Shown here: piece after piece, positions 41,960 through 49,078 of the stretch
How positions within the stretch are numbered: the stretch's first letter is position 1
Layout: each line of letters opens with the position of its first letter
From: Kitasatospora aureofaciens
Lineage (GTDB): Bacteria > Actinomycetota > Actinomycetes > Streptomycetales > Streptomycetaceae
Assembly: GCA_000720845.1 (NCBI GenBank)
Contig: JODU01000007.1
Location: 200,803 to 264,802 of the forward strand
DNA length: 64,000 nt
Reading direction: 5' to 3'
The notes under the pieces: model-generated
What the model saw: only the letters and a program-made list of their open reading frames with translations
What the model was told of the DNA's origin: nothing
The model's database searches: none
Translations under genes and position numbers: made by a program

Positions 41960-42748
41960 ATGACCGATCACACCGACCACCACGCCCCCGAGGGCCTGCG
42001 CACCCGCGGCACGATCGTCGTGGTGCCCGGCCGCGGGGAGACCCGGGCGACCTACGGACGGCTCGCGGCCCGCCTCGCGGCCGACGCCTACCGCGTCCGC
42101 GTCGTCGACGCACCGGACCTGGAGGCGGGGGGTCCCGGGGCGCCCTACGGCACTGACGCCGCGCTCACCCGCTTCGGCGCCCTGCTGGCGACGGCGGTCG
42201 ACGGCACGGCGGGACCCGAGGGTGTCACGGAGCCCGTGGTGCTGCTGGGCGCGGACGCGGGTGCCGCCGCGCTCGCCGCACACCTCGGGCGGACCGGGCG
42301 GTTGCCCGGCGGCCGGCGGCCCGACGCCATCGTCCTCGCCGGGCTGCCGGGCCGTACGGCACCCGGCGTGGGCACCTGGGAGGAGGAACTCGACGTACGC
42401 ACCTCCTGCCCCACGCACCGCGGCACGCTGAGCGCCGACACCGCGGTGCGGCGCGGATCGCTGGGCGAGGCACTCCCCGACCCGCTGCTCACGGCCGCCT
42501 ACGACGCGGAACTCGACCTGCCCGCGCTCTTCCTGGTCGGCGACGCGGACCCGCTCGCGGACCGCAACGCCCTCGCCCACACGGCCAAGTCCCTGCCCCG
42601 GGCCCGTCTGTCGGTGGTCCGGGGCGCCCATCACGACGTCCTCAACGACGTGCAGCACCGGTCCGTGGCCGCCGAGATCGTGACGTTCCTGGAGACCCTG
42701 CGCAACGAACTGGTGCCGGTGGTCGCCGTGGAGACGAGCGCCTGGTGA
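41960..42748 (+). CDS. Alpha/beta hydrolase with Asp at the nucleophile position
   Basis: 262 residues of alpha/beta-hydrolase type: GTIVVVPGRGETRATYGRLA, an elbow VVLLGADAGAAALAAHLGR near residue 100, acid-region LFLVGDADPLADRNALAH, and the His block VVRGAHHDVLNDV. The elbow reads G-x-D-x-G instead of G-x-S-x-G. An Asp nucleophile is known in haloalkane dehalogenases and epoxide hydrolases, so it could attack carbon rather than an ester carbonyl. It could also be a carrier-type non-enzymatic member. GCAGGAG precedes the ATG, two nt after the previous stop. Confidence 0.8.
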   Translation: MTDHTDHHAPEGLRTRGTIVVVPGRGETRATYGRLAARLAADAYRVRVVDAPDLEAGGPGAPYGTDAALTRFGALLATAVDGTAGPEGVTEPVVLLGADAGAAALAAHLGRTGRLPGGRRPDAIVLAGLPGRTAPGVGTWEEELDVRTSCPTHRGTLSADTAVRRGSLGEALPDPLLTAAYDAELDLPALFLVGDADPLADRNALAHTAKSLPRARLSVVRGAHHDVLNDVQHRSVAAEIVTFLETLRNELVPVVAVETSAW

Positions 42749-42796
42749 GCACCACGACCGTCCCCTCCCGAACCCCGACCGCGAAAGGGTGACCGC

Positions 42797-43354
42797 ATGG
42801 CCGCCGTCCTGTCCGTTTCCGGAAGCCCCTCCCCCACCTCACGCACCGCACGCCTGCTGCGCCACCTGGACGACCGGCTGCGGCTGCACGGCCACGACGT
42901 CACACCGCTGGACGTCCGCACCCTGCCCGCGCAGGCGCTGCTGGGCGCCGACTTCCGGCACCCGGCGATCACCGGCGCCGCCGCCCTGTTCGAGCGGGCG
43001 GACGGGGTGGTGATCGGGACCCCGGTGTACAAGGCCGCCTACTCGGGGCTGCTCAAGTCGCTGCTCGACCTGCTCCCGCAGTACGCGCTGGCCGGCAAGA
43101 CGGTGTTCCCGCTGGCCACCGGTGGCAGCACGGCTCATGTCCTGGCCATCGACTACGCGTTGCGCCCCGTGCTCAGCTCGATGGGCGCGCTGCACATCGT
43201 CCCCGGCTGGTTCACGCTGGACACGGACATCACCGTCGGCGAAGACGGGGCGACGGTCATCGCACCCGCCGCCGCCGAAGCCCTGGCCCAGGCAACGGAC
43301 CAGTTCTCGACGGCCCTGGCCGGCACCAGGACCGCACTCGCGTCGACGGGGTGA
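42797..43354 (+). CDS. ssuE: NADPH-dependent FMN reductase (SsuE-like)
   Basis: 185 residues with a flavodoxin-like fold: VLSVSGSPSPTSRTARLLRH, GVVIGTPVYKAAYSGLLKSL, LDLLPQYALAGKTVFPLATG and GGSTAHVLAIDYALRPVLSS. These match SsuE, which supplies FMNH2 to alkanesulfonate monooxygenase. Here it would supply the two LLM monooxygenases upstream. GAAAGGG precedes the ATG; the 48-nt gap does not break the operon. Probably the last gene of the sulfur operon. Confidence 0.9.
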   Translation: MAAVLSVSGSPSPTSRTARLLRHLDDRLRLHGHDVTPLDVRTLPAQALLGADFRHPAITGAAALFERADGVVIGTPVYKAAYSGLLKSLLDLLPQYALAGKTVFPLATGGSTAHVLAIDYALRPVLSSMGALHIVPGWFTLDTDITVGEDGATVIAPAAAEALAQATDQFSTALAGTRTALASTG

Positions 43355-43539
43355 GCGCCGGGCGGAGGCGGCGGACAAACCCGTCGCGGGGCGCCGGCAC
43401 CCGCTGCTAGCGTCCGGACCGTGCGTTGAGCCGCTGTGCGGCGGCCCCGGCCGCCGCGGACGGAATGACCGCCCTCCTGTCGATGGGACTTCGAGGGCGG
43501 CTCGGCATGTTCCCCGTCAAACAGTCCGGAGGCCCGCAC

Positions 43540-44319
43540 GTGTCCGCACCCCACCCGATGTCCTACGAGGCGTTCGTCGCCCGCGCCACCGCCGACCCCG
43601 GCGTCGTCGGTCTCGTCCTCAAGGGGTCCCGCGCCCACGAGGGCATGGTCACCCGGTACTCCGACCACGACCTGTACGTCGTGGTCGCCGACGAGGCGGA
43701 GACCGGCCTGGCCGCCCTCGACGGCTTCCGCTCCGCCCGGCTGGATCTGGTCGTCGTGACGGTGGCGGAGTTCGACCGGCTCGGCGGCTGGGAGCGCTAC
43801 GCGATCGCGCGGGCCCGGGTCCTGCTCGACCGGCTCGGCGGTCGCGTCACGAAGATGGTGGCCGCCAAAGGGCGGCTCGGTGCGGCGCAGGCCTCACGGA
43901 CGGCGGCCGCCCGGCTCGACGCCTACGCCAACTCCCACTACCGGTCGCTCAAGAACGCCCGGGACGGGCATCCGCTCGCCGCGCGGCTCGACGCGGCGGA
44001 CAGCCTCGGCTTCCTGCTGGAGCTGCTGTTCGCCCTCGACCGCCGTCCGCGCCCCTACAACAAGTACCTGGCGTGGGAGCTGGACCGGTTCCCCCTCCCA
44101 GGCTGGGACACGCGCGACCTGCTCGCGACGCTCGGACGGATCACCGGGTCCGGTGACGTGGAGGCGCAGCGTGAGCTGTTCGGCCGGGTCGAGACCGTGG
44201 CGCGCGCGGCGGGACACGCGGCGACGCTGGACGCCTGGGGCGACGACCTCCGGCTGATGCGTCCGGCAGCCCGACACACCGCGGGCGCGCGGCGACGGTG
44301 GAGTGACGGCAGTGACTGA
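43540..44319 (+). CDS. Nucleotidyltransferase-fold protein (aminoglycoside-nucleotidyltransferase-like)
   Basis: 259 residues. The Pol-beta-type nucleotidyltransferase signature is LKGSRAHEGMVTRYSDHDLY: G29-S30 followed by the Asp pair D42 and D44. A helical C-terminal half contains NARDGHPLAARLDAADSLGF and PRPYNKYLAWELDRFPLPGW. Related proteins adenylylate small molecules such as aminoglycosides or lincosamides, or act as toxins/antitoxins, so the substrate is open. The GTG start has CGGAGG seven nt upstream. The 5' untranslated region has an 8-bp stem (43469-43476 with 43493-43500). Confidence 0.75.
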   Translation: MSAPHPMSYEAFVARATADPGVVGLVLKGSRAHEGMVTRYSDHDLYVVVADEAETGLAALDGFRSARLDLVVVTVAEFDRLGGWERYAIARARVLLDRLGGRVTKMVAAKGRLGAAQASRTAAARLDAYANSHYRSLKNARDGHPLAARLDAADSLGFLLELLFALDRRPRPYNKYLAWELDRFPLPGWDTRDLLATLGRITGSGDVEAQRELFGRVETVARAAGHAATLDAWGDDLRLMRPAARHTAGARRRWSDGSD

Positions 44320-44334
44320 CATCGCGTGCTACTG

Positions 44335-44357
44335 TCGATGACAGCGGCTGTCATCGA
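44335..44357. promoter_or_regulatory. 23-bp operator-like palindrome upstream of the SDR gene
   Basis: TCGATGACAG-CGG-CTGTCATCGA has perfect 10-bp arms. A TACTGT -10-like box (44330-44335) abuts its left edge, so bound protein would block transcription start. It lies 88 nt before the SDR ATG. No regulator gene is adjacent. Confidence 0.6.
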
Positions 44358-44444
44358 TGGTTCCGGCGCCCTGCGTCCACCGCGCCGCTCCCACACCCGG
44401 TGGGGCCGGCAGTCGCCAGGTACGGACATCTCTGGAGGATTCTC

Positions 44445-45365
44445 ATGCGTGTTTTCGTCACCGGCGCCTCCGGCTGGATCGGCTCAGCCGTCGTTCCCGA
44501 ACTCATCGGAGCGGGACATCAGGTCGTGGGACTCGCGCGTTCGGACGCCTCGGCCGAGGCGCTCACCGCGGCCGGGGCCGACGTGGTCCGCGGCACCCTG
44601 GACGACCTCGACGTGCTGCGGAGCGCGGCAGCCGGTTCGGACGGGGTCGTGCACCTGGCCTTCAAGCACGACATCGCGTTCTCGGGCGACTTCAAGGGCG
44701 CCGGCGAGGCCGACCGGCGGGCGGTCGAGGTGATCGGCGAGGCGCTCGCGGGCTCCGACCGGCCGTTCACGATCGCGTCCGGGACCCCCGCGATCCCCGG
44801 GCACGTGGCGACCGAACGCGACGGCCACGACCCGGACCCGGCCGCGGCGGCCCGGGGCGAAGCCCAGCACGTGCGGGGCGCCACCGCCGAACTCGCCCTC
44901 TCCCTGGCGGCCCGCGGGGTCCGCTCCTCCGTGGTGCGGCTGGCGCCGACCAATCACGGCGAGGGGGACAACGGGTTCGTCCCGGCCCTCATCGCAGTCG
45001 CCCGCGAGAAGGGTGTATCCGGTTACATCGCGGACGGCTCCAACCGCTGGTCGGCCGCGCACCGTCTGGACTCCGCGCACCTGTTCCGCCTCGCGCTGGA
45101 GAAGGCCCCCGCGGGCTCCACCCTGCACGCCGTCGCGGAGGAGGGACTGCCCGTGCGGGACATCGCCGAGGTGATCGGCCGGCAGCTCGGCCTGCCGGTG
45201 GTCTCGGTCCCCGCCTCGGACGCGGGCGGCCACTTCAGCTGGCTGGCGGGCCCCCTCGCCGACAACCGCGCGGCCTCCAGCGCCCTGACCCGCGAGCTGC
45301 TGGGATGGGAGCCCGTCCAGCCGGGGCTCGTGGAGGATCTCGAGCAGGGGCACTACTTCAAGTAG
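44445..45365 (+). CDS. NAD(P)-dependent epimerase/dehydratase-type SDR
   Basis: 306 residues of the extended/atypical SDR type. The cofactor motif is MRVFVTGASGWIGSAVVPEL, with a downstream GLARSDASAEALTAAGADVV (Arg/Ser favouring NADP). The usual YxxxK is not clear; residues around RGEAQHVRGATAELALSLAA replace it. A late block RELLGWEPVQPGLVEDLEQG is typical of nucleoside-diphosphate-sugar epimerase-like proteins in actinomycetes. TGGAGG precedes the ATG. Reaction unknown. Confidence 0.85.
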   Translation: MRVFVTGASGWIGSAVVPELIGAGHQVVGLARSDASAEALTAAGADVVRGTLDDLDVLRSAAAGSDGVVHLAFKHDIAFSGDFKGAGEADRRAVEVIGEALAGSDRPFTIASGTPAIPGHVATERDGHDPDPAAAARGEAQHVRGATAELALSLAARGVRSSVVRLAPTNHGEGDNGFVPALIAVAREKGVSGYIADGSNRWSAAHRLDSAHLFRLALEKAPAGSTLHAVAEEGLPVRDIAEVIGRQLGLPVVSVPASDAGGHFSWLAGPLADNRAASSALTRELLGWEPVQPGLVEDLEQGHYFK

Positions 45366-45379
45366 CCCCGGCCCGGGCG

Positions 45380-46747
45380 TCAGACCAGTTCGGGCTGCGG
45401 TTCCGCGGGGCGCGGCGGCTGCGGCCGCCGCGCCGGCGCGGTCTTCGTCTCCCACCGCCGGGTGGTCCGCGCATAGCCGAGGATCACGGAGACCATCGCG
45501 AGGAGCAGCAGCGGCCCGGCGGCCCACGGGTGCCCGGCCATCTCCACCGGCAGGAACCGGTACGCCACCAACAGCACGGCGAACACCGCCGTGCCGTGGG
45601 CGACCAGCCCGACGGCCGCGCGGTCCCAGCCCCGCGCGAAGGCGCGCATCGCGGCCTCGACGGTGAGCGCGAACACCACTCCGGCGACGAGGTCGGCGCC
45701 GTAGTGGTAGCCGAAGCCGAGGGTCGCGGTGAGGGTGGCGACCAGCCAGAACGCGCCTGCGAACCGCATGGCCCGGGACCCCTTGCGGGAGTGGAGGAAG
45801 AGCGTCGTGGCCCACGCCGTGTGCAGGCTGGGCATGCAGTTGCGCGGAGTGATGCCGTCGAACGGGATCGTGTGCGGGGCGCCGCCCGGCGGCAGGGTGT
45901 CCGGCCACAGGTTGGCCACCGCCCACTGGCCGCCGTCGGCGCCGTAGGCGAAGACCGGCCCGACGACCGGGAAGATCATGTAGACGGCGGGCCCGAGCAG
46001 GCCGATGACGAGGAAGGTGCGCACGAGGTGGTGGCTCGGGAACCGGCGCTCGACCGCCACGTGACGCAGCTGGTACAGCCCGACGAGGGCGGCGGCCAGG
46101 GGCAGCTGGCCGTAGACGAGGTGGAGGACGTGGTCACCCACCGGCTCGGTGGCCTCGACGAACCGGCCGACCAGCCACGAGGGGTTGCCCAGCGCCTGGT
46201 CGGCGGTGGCCACGTACGGGTCGAGCACCGCCTTGCGTGTCTTCGACGTGATGAGCAGCCAGGTGTCGCCCGTCTTGTGCCCGGCCACCAGGAGCAGCCC
46301 GAGGCCGACACCCTTGAGCAGCAGGGCACGCTCACCGCCCCTGCGCCGCGTCACGGCGACGACCGCGCAGCCCAGGACCACCCACAGCGCGCCGTTGCCG
46401 AAGTTCATGTCGGCGCCGACCGCCCAGCGCACCAGCAGGAAGACGAGGTCGACGCCGATCGCGGCACCGGCCGCGACCAGGCGCTGCCGCCAGGTCAGGA
46501 CCACCATCGTCAGGGCGAGGCCGGCGTACAGCAGCGGCCCCGAGTCGGGCGCGAAGACCACTTCTCGCGCCTGCTCGGTGATCGGGCCCCGCACGCCGTA
46601 GTGGCGCGCGGCGAATTCCAGGACGACGAGGAAACCGAGGGTCACCACACCCGCCGCGGTCCACAGCACGGCCCTCGGCCGGCGCGACGCGGCGAGCGGG
46701 GAGCCGAGGTCGCTTCGCCCGGGTATTCGTTTTTGGGTGGTTTTCAC
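45380..46747 (-). CDS. PAP2-family membrane phosphatase
   Basis: 455 residues with about ten hydrophobic segments. The PAP2_3/inositol-phosphorylceramide-synthase-like motifs are present: NCMPSLHTAWATTLFLHSRK (PSxH catalytic His) and LGFGYHYGADLVAGVVFAL (His-x3-Asp). Such proteins hydrolyse or transfer phosphate groups of lipids at the outer face of the membrane. The GTG start lacks a ribosome site and the codons around it are A-rich (KTTQKR), so a later start is possible. Convergent with the SDR gene, 14 nt apart. Confidence 0.82.
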   Translation of the reverse strand: MKTTQKRIPGRSDLGSPLAASRRPRAVLWTAAGVVTLGFLVVLEFAARHYGVRGPITEQAREVVFAPDSGPLLYAGLALTMVVLTWRQRLVAAGAAIGVDLVFLLVRWAVGADMNFGNGALWVVLGCAVVAVTRRRGGERALLLKGVGLGLLLVAGHKTGDTWLLITSKTRKAVLDPYVATADQALGNPSWLVGRFVEATEPVGDHVLHLVYGQLPLAAALVGLYQLRHVAVERRFPSHHLVRTFLVIGLLGPAVYMIFPVVGPVFAYGADGGQWAVANLWPDTLPPGGAPHTIPFDGITPRNCMPSLHTAWATTLFLHSRKGSRAMRFAGAFWLVATLTATLGFGYHYGADLVAGVVFALTVEAAMRAFARGWDRAAVGLVAHGTAVFAVLLVAYRFLPVEMAGHPWAAGPLLLLAMVSVILGYARTTRRWETKTAPARRPQPPRPAEPQPELV

Positions 46748-46851
46748 TTGTTTGGCCCGTTTGCTAGGGGTCGGACAAATAGGTCGCTCGTACGGATCGT
46801 CACGAGTTCGAACATGCTAACGGCACCGCTCGACCGACCCCCGGGCCGCCG

Positions 46852-47925
46852 TCAGGCCGTGTGCTGGTACGCCGGGTAGGTCAGGTAGCCCGCGTCACCG
46901 CCCTGGTAGTACGTGGCCTCGTCCACCGGCGCCACCGGCAGACCCGTGCGCAGGCGCTCGACGAGGTCGGGGTTGGCGATGAAGCCGCGGCCGAAGCTGA
47001 TGAGCTCCGCCCCGAGTCCGAGCCAGTGGTCGGCGTCCTCGCGCCCGGTCTGCTTGGGACCCATCGGGAGCACCGGGTTCATGACGAGCGTGCCCGGCCA
47101 CAGGCGGCGCAGAGCGATGAGCAGGTCCTCGTCGGCGGTGGCCTCGACGTGGACGTACGCGATCCCGAGGCGCGACAGCTCGGTCAGCAGCTCGGTGTAG
47201 AGGTCGAGCACGTCGCTCTCCTCGACGCCCCAGAACGTCCCCGCCGGGGAGAGGCGGATGCCGGTCCGGTCGGCGCCGACGGCCTCGGCGGTAGCGGAGA
47301 CGGCCTCGACGGCGAAGCGGATCCGGTTGGCCACCGGGCCGCCGTAGCGGTCGGTGCGCAGGTTCGCGTTCGAGGAGAGGAACTGCGAGATGAGGTAGCC
47401 GTTGGCGCCGTGCAGCTCGACTCCGTCGAAGCCCGCGTCGACGGCGCGGCGCGCGGCCAGCGCGTAGGAGTGCGCGTGCTCGGGCACTTCGGCGGTCTCC
47501 AGGGCACGGGGAACCGGCGCCGGCTGCGGCCCGGTCGGAGTGAACACGTCCCCGACGGCGGCCACGGCCGAGGGCCCGACCGGCTGCATGCCGGTGGTGT
47601 CGGGGTGCGAGACGCGGCCGCCGTGCATGATCTGGGCGAAGATCCGTCCGCCGTTGGCGTGCACCGCGGCGGTGACGGGGCGCCACGCGGCCACCTGCTC
47701 GTCGGTGTGCAGCCCGGGCGTACCCGGGTTGGACTGCCCGACCAGGCTCGGCTGCACTCCCTCGGAGACGATGAGTCCGGCGGTGGCGCGCTGGGCGTAG
47801 TACGTGGCCATCGACGGCGTGGCCAGGCCGCCCTCGGCGGCACGCACACGCGACATCGGGGCCATGACCATCCGGTTGGGCAGCGTCAGGCCGCCGAGCC
47901 GGTAACTGTCGAAGAGGGACGCCAT
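46852..47925 (-). CDS. Old Yellow Enzyme family FMN oxidoreductase (alkene reductase)
   Basis: 357 residues. FMN-barrel landmarks are LGGLTLPNRMVMAPMSRVRA, RIFAQIMHGGRVSHPDTTGM, FDGVELHGANGYLISQFLSS (His/Asn substrate pair), NLRTDRYGGPVANRIRFAVE and ISFGRGFIANPDLVERL. OYE/NemA-type enzymes reduce activated alkenes, nitro groups or quinones with NAD(P)H. GAAGGAG precedes the ATG at eight nt. It is divergent from a MerR gene, with a MerR-type dyad in its promoter. Confidence 0.93.
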   Translation of the reverse strand: MASLFDSYRLGGLTLPNRMVMAPMSRVRAAEGGLATPSMATYYAQRATAGLIVSEGVQPSLVGQSNPGTPGLHTDEQVAAWRPVTAAVHANGGRIFAQIMHGGRVSHPDTTGMQPVGPSAVAAVGDVFTPTGPQPAPVPRALETAEVPEHAHSYALAARRAVDAGFDGVELHGANGYLISQFLSSNANLRTDRYGGPVANRIRFAVEAVSATAEAVGADRTGIRLSPAGTFWGVEESDVLDLYTELLTELSRLGIAYVHVEATADEDLLIALRRLWPGTLVMNPVLPMGPKQTGREDADHWLGLGAELISFGRGFIANPDLVERLRTGLPVAPVDEATYYQGGDAGYLTYPAYQHTA

Positions 47926-47978
47926 GTCAGGACTCCTTCGTGGTCCGCGGGCCCGGATCTCGGGCACGACGGCTACGC

Positions 47979-48008
47979 TAGAACCTGACACTGACGTCAG
48001 AGGCAAGT
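47979..48008 (-). promoter_or_regulatory. MerR-type promoter of the OYE gene
   Basis: Read on the minus strand, TTGCCT is followed after 18 nt by TCTAGC (or after 19 nt by CTAGCG). The over-long spacer contains the dyad CTGAC-GTCAGT-GTCAG (48000-47985). A dyad inside an 18-19-bp spacer is the standard MerR arrangement, in which the regulator twists the promoter into an active form. The MerR gene lies 41 nt beyond the dyad. Confidence 0.65.
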
Positions 48009-48041
48009 AAGTGTGCCGCGGATCACAGCAGGGAGCAGCGC

Positions 48042-48407
48042 ATGCGCATCGGGGAAGTGGCGTCGCGGGCCGGGGTCAGCGTCCGGTCGGTGCGCTACTA
48101 CGAGGACCAGGGGCTGCTGGCCAGCACACGCAGCGCCGGGGGCCAGCGCCAGTACACGGAGCACGAGGTCGAGCGGGTCAGGTTCCTCCAGCGGCTGTAC
48201 GCCGCGGGCCTCTCCAGCCGCACCATCGCCGAACTGCTGCCCTGCGTGGACGCACCCAGCGAGACCCATTCCGACGCCGCGCTGGAGCGCATGGCTCAGG
48301 AGCGGGACCGGCTGACCGAGCACATCGCCGAGCTCATCCGCACCAGGGACGCGCTCAACGCCCTGATGACGGCGGCCCGCGAGTACCGGGACACCCAGTT
48401 TGCCTAA
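48042..48407 (+). CDS. MerR family transcriptional regulator
   Basis: 121 residues. The HTH is MRIGEVASRAGVSVRSVRYY with EDQGLLASTRSAGGQRQYTE, then a dimerisation helix ERMAQERDRLTEHIAELIRT. One Cys (LLPCVDAP, residue 67) lies just before the helix and could sense electrophiles, fitting control of the divergent alkene reductase. GCAGGGAG precedes the ATG. Its stop codon lies within the operator of the following TetR gene. Confidence 0.93.
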   Translation: MRIGEVASRAGVSVRSVRYYEDQGLLASTRSAGGQRQYTEHEVERVRFLQRLYAAGLSSRTIAELLPCVDAPSETHSDAALERMAQERDRLTEHIAELIRTRDALNALMTAAREYRDTQFA

Positions 48408-48429
48408 TCATCTTAGGCAAGCTCATAAT
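48400..48429 (+). promoter_or_regulatory. TetR promoter/operator overlapping the merR stop codon
   Basis: TTGCCTAA-TCATC-TTAGGCAA (48400-48420) has perfect 8-bp arms. Its left half includes the merR stop (TAA, 48405-48407) and its first six bases also serve as a -35 box (TTGCCT) for CATAAT (48424-48429) at 18 nt. A protein bound here would block the TetR promoter, as expected for autorepression. As RNA it could also fold as the end of the merR message. Confidence 0.6.
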
Positions 48430-48467
48430 CATCCCCGGCTGCCGGACGAGCGATGCGGAGGACGGAC

Positions 48468-49040
48468 GTGGCTCGGGTAGGACTGACGACCGCGGGTCTG
48501 ATCAGGGCCGGGGCCGAGACGGCCGACGAGATCGGCTTCGAGCGCACCACTCCGACGGAACTGGCCCGGCGGTTCGGCGTCCGCACGGCGAGCCTGTACT
48601 CGCACGTGAAGAACGCCCACGACCTCAAGACCGGGATCGCCCTGTTCGCCCTGGAGGAGCTGGCCGACCGGGCCTCCGAGGCGGTGGCCGGCCGGGCGGG
48701 CAAGGACGCGCTGACCGCGTTCGCGAACGTCTACCGCGACTACGCCCGTGAACACCCGGGACGTTTCGCCGCCACGCAGTTCCCCCTCGACGCGGAGGCG
48801 GCGGCCTCCGGTGCAGGGGTGCGCCACTCCCAGATGTCGCGGGCGATCCTGCGCGGATACCACCTGGCGGAACCCCACCAGACCCATGCGGTGCGGCTGC
48901 TGGGCAGCGTCTTCAGCGGCTACGTCAGTCTGGAGGCCGCCGGGGGATTCAGTCACAGTGCCCCCGACTCGCAGGAGAGCTGGACGGAGATCCTCGACGC
49001 GCTGGACGTCCTGCTGCGGACCTGGCCGACCACGCCCTGA
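48468..49040 (+). CDS. TetR/AcrR family transcriptional regulator (WHG domain)
   Basis: 190 residues. The HTH is LIRAGAETADEIGFERTTPT with ELARRFGVRTASLYSHVKNA. The C-terminal part (ALTAFANVYRDYAREHPGRF, LLGSVFSGYVSLEAAGGF) fits the WHG/TetR_C_13 type. The GTG at 48468 was chosen because GGAGG lies six nt before it; the ATG at 48453 overlaps that ribosome site. Control by its own upstream palindrome is likely. No obvious target gene other than itself and merR. Confidence 0.9.
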   Translation: MARVGLTTAGLIRAGAETADEIGFERTTPTELARRFGVRTASLYSHVKNAHDLKTGIALFALEELADRASEAVAGRAGKDALTAFANVYRDYAREHPGRFAATQFPLDAEAAASGAGVRHSQMSRAILRGYHLAEPHQTHAVRLLGSVFSGYVSLEAAGGFSHSAPDSQESWTEILDALDVLLRTWPTTP

Positions 49041-49078
49041 CGCGAACCCGGAGCGCCGTGGCGGCGTCCCCGCGCGGC

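Noticed and set aside
43355..43539. Leader peptide upstream of the nucleotidyltransferase (ATG at 43465)
   Set aside because: That ATG is in frame with the main gene, so it is just an alternative upstream start; the GTG at 43540 has the better ribosome site.
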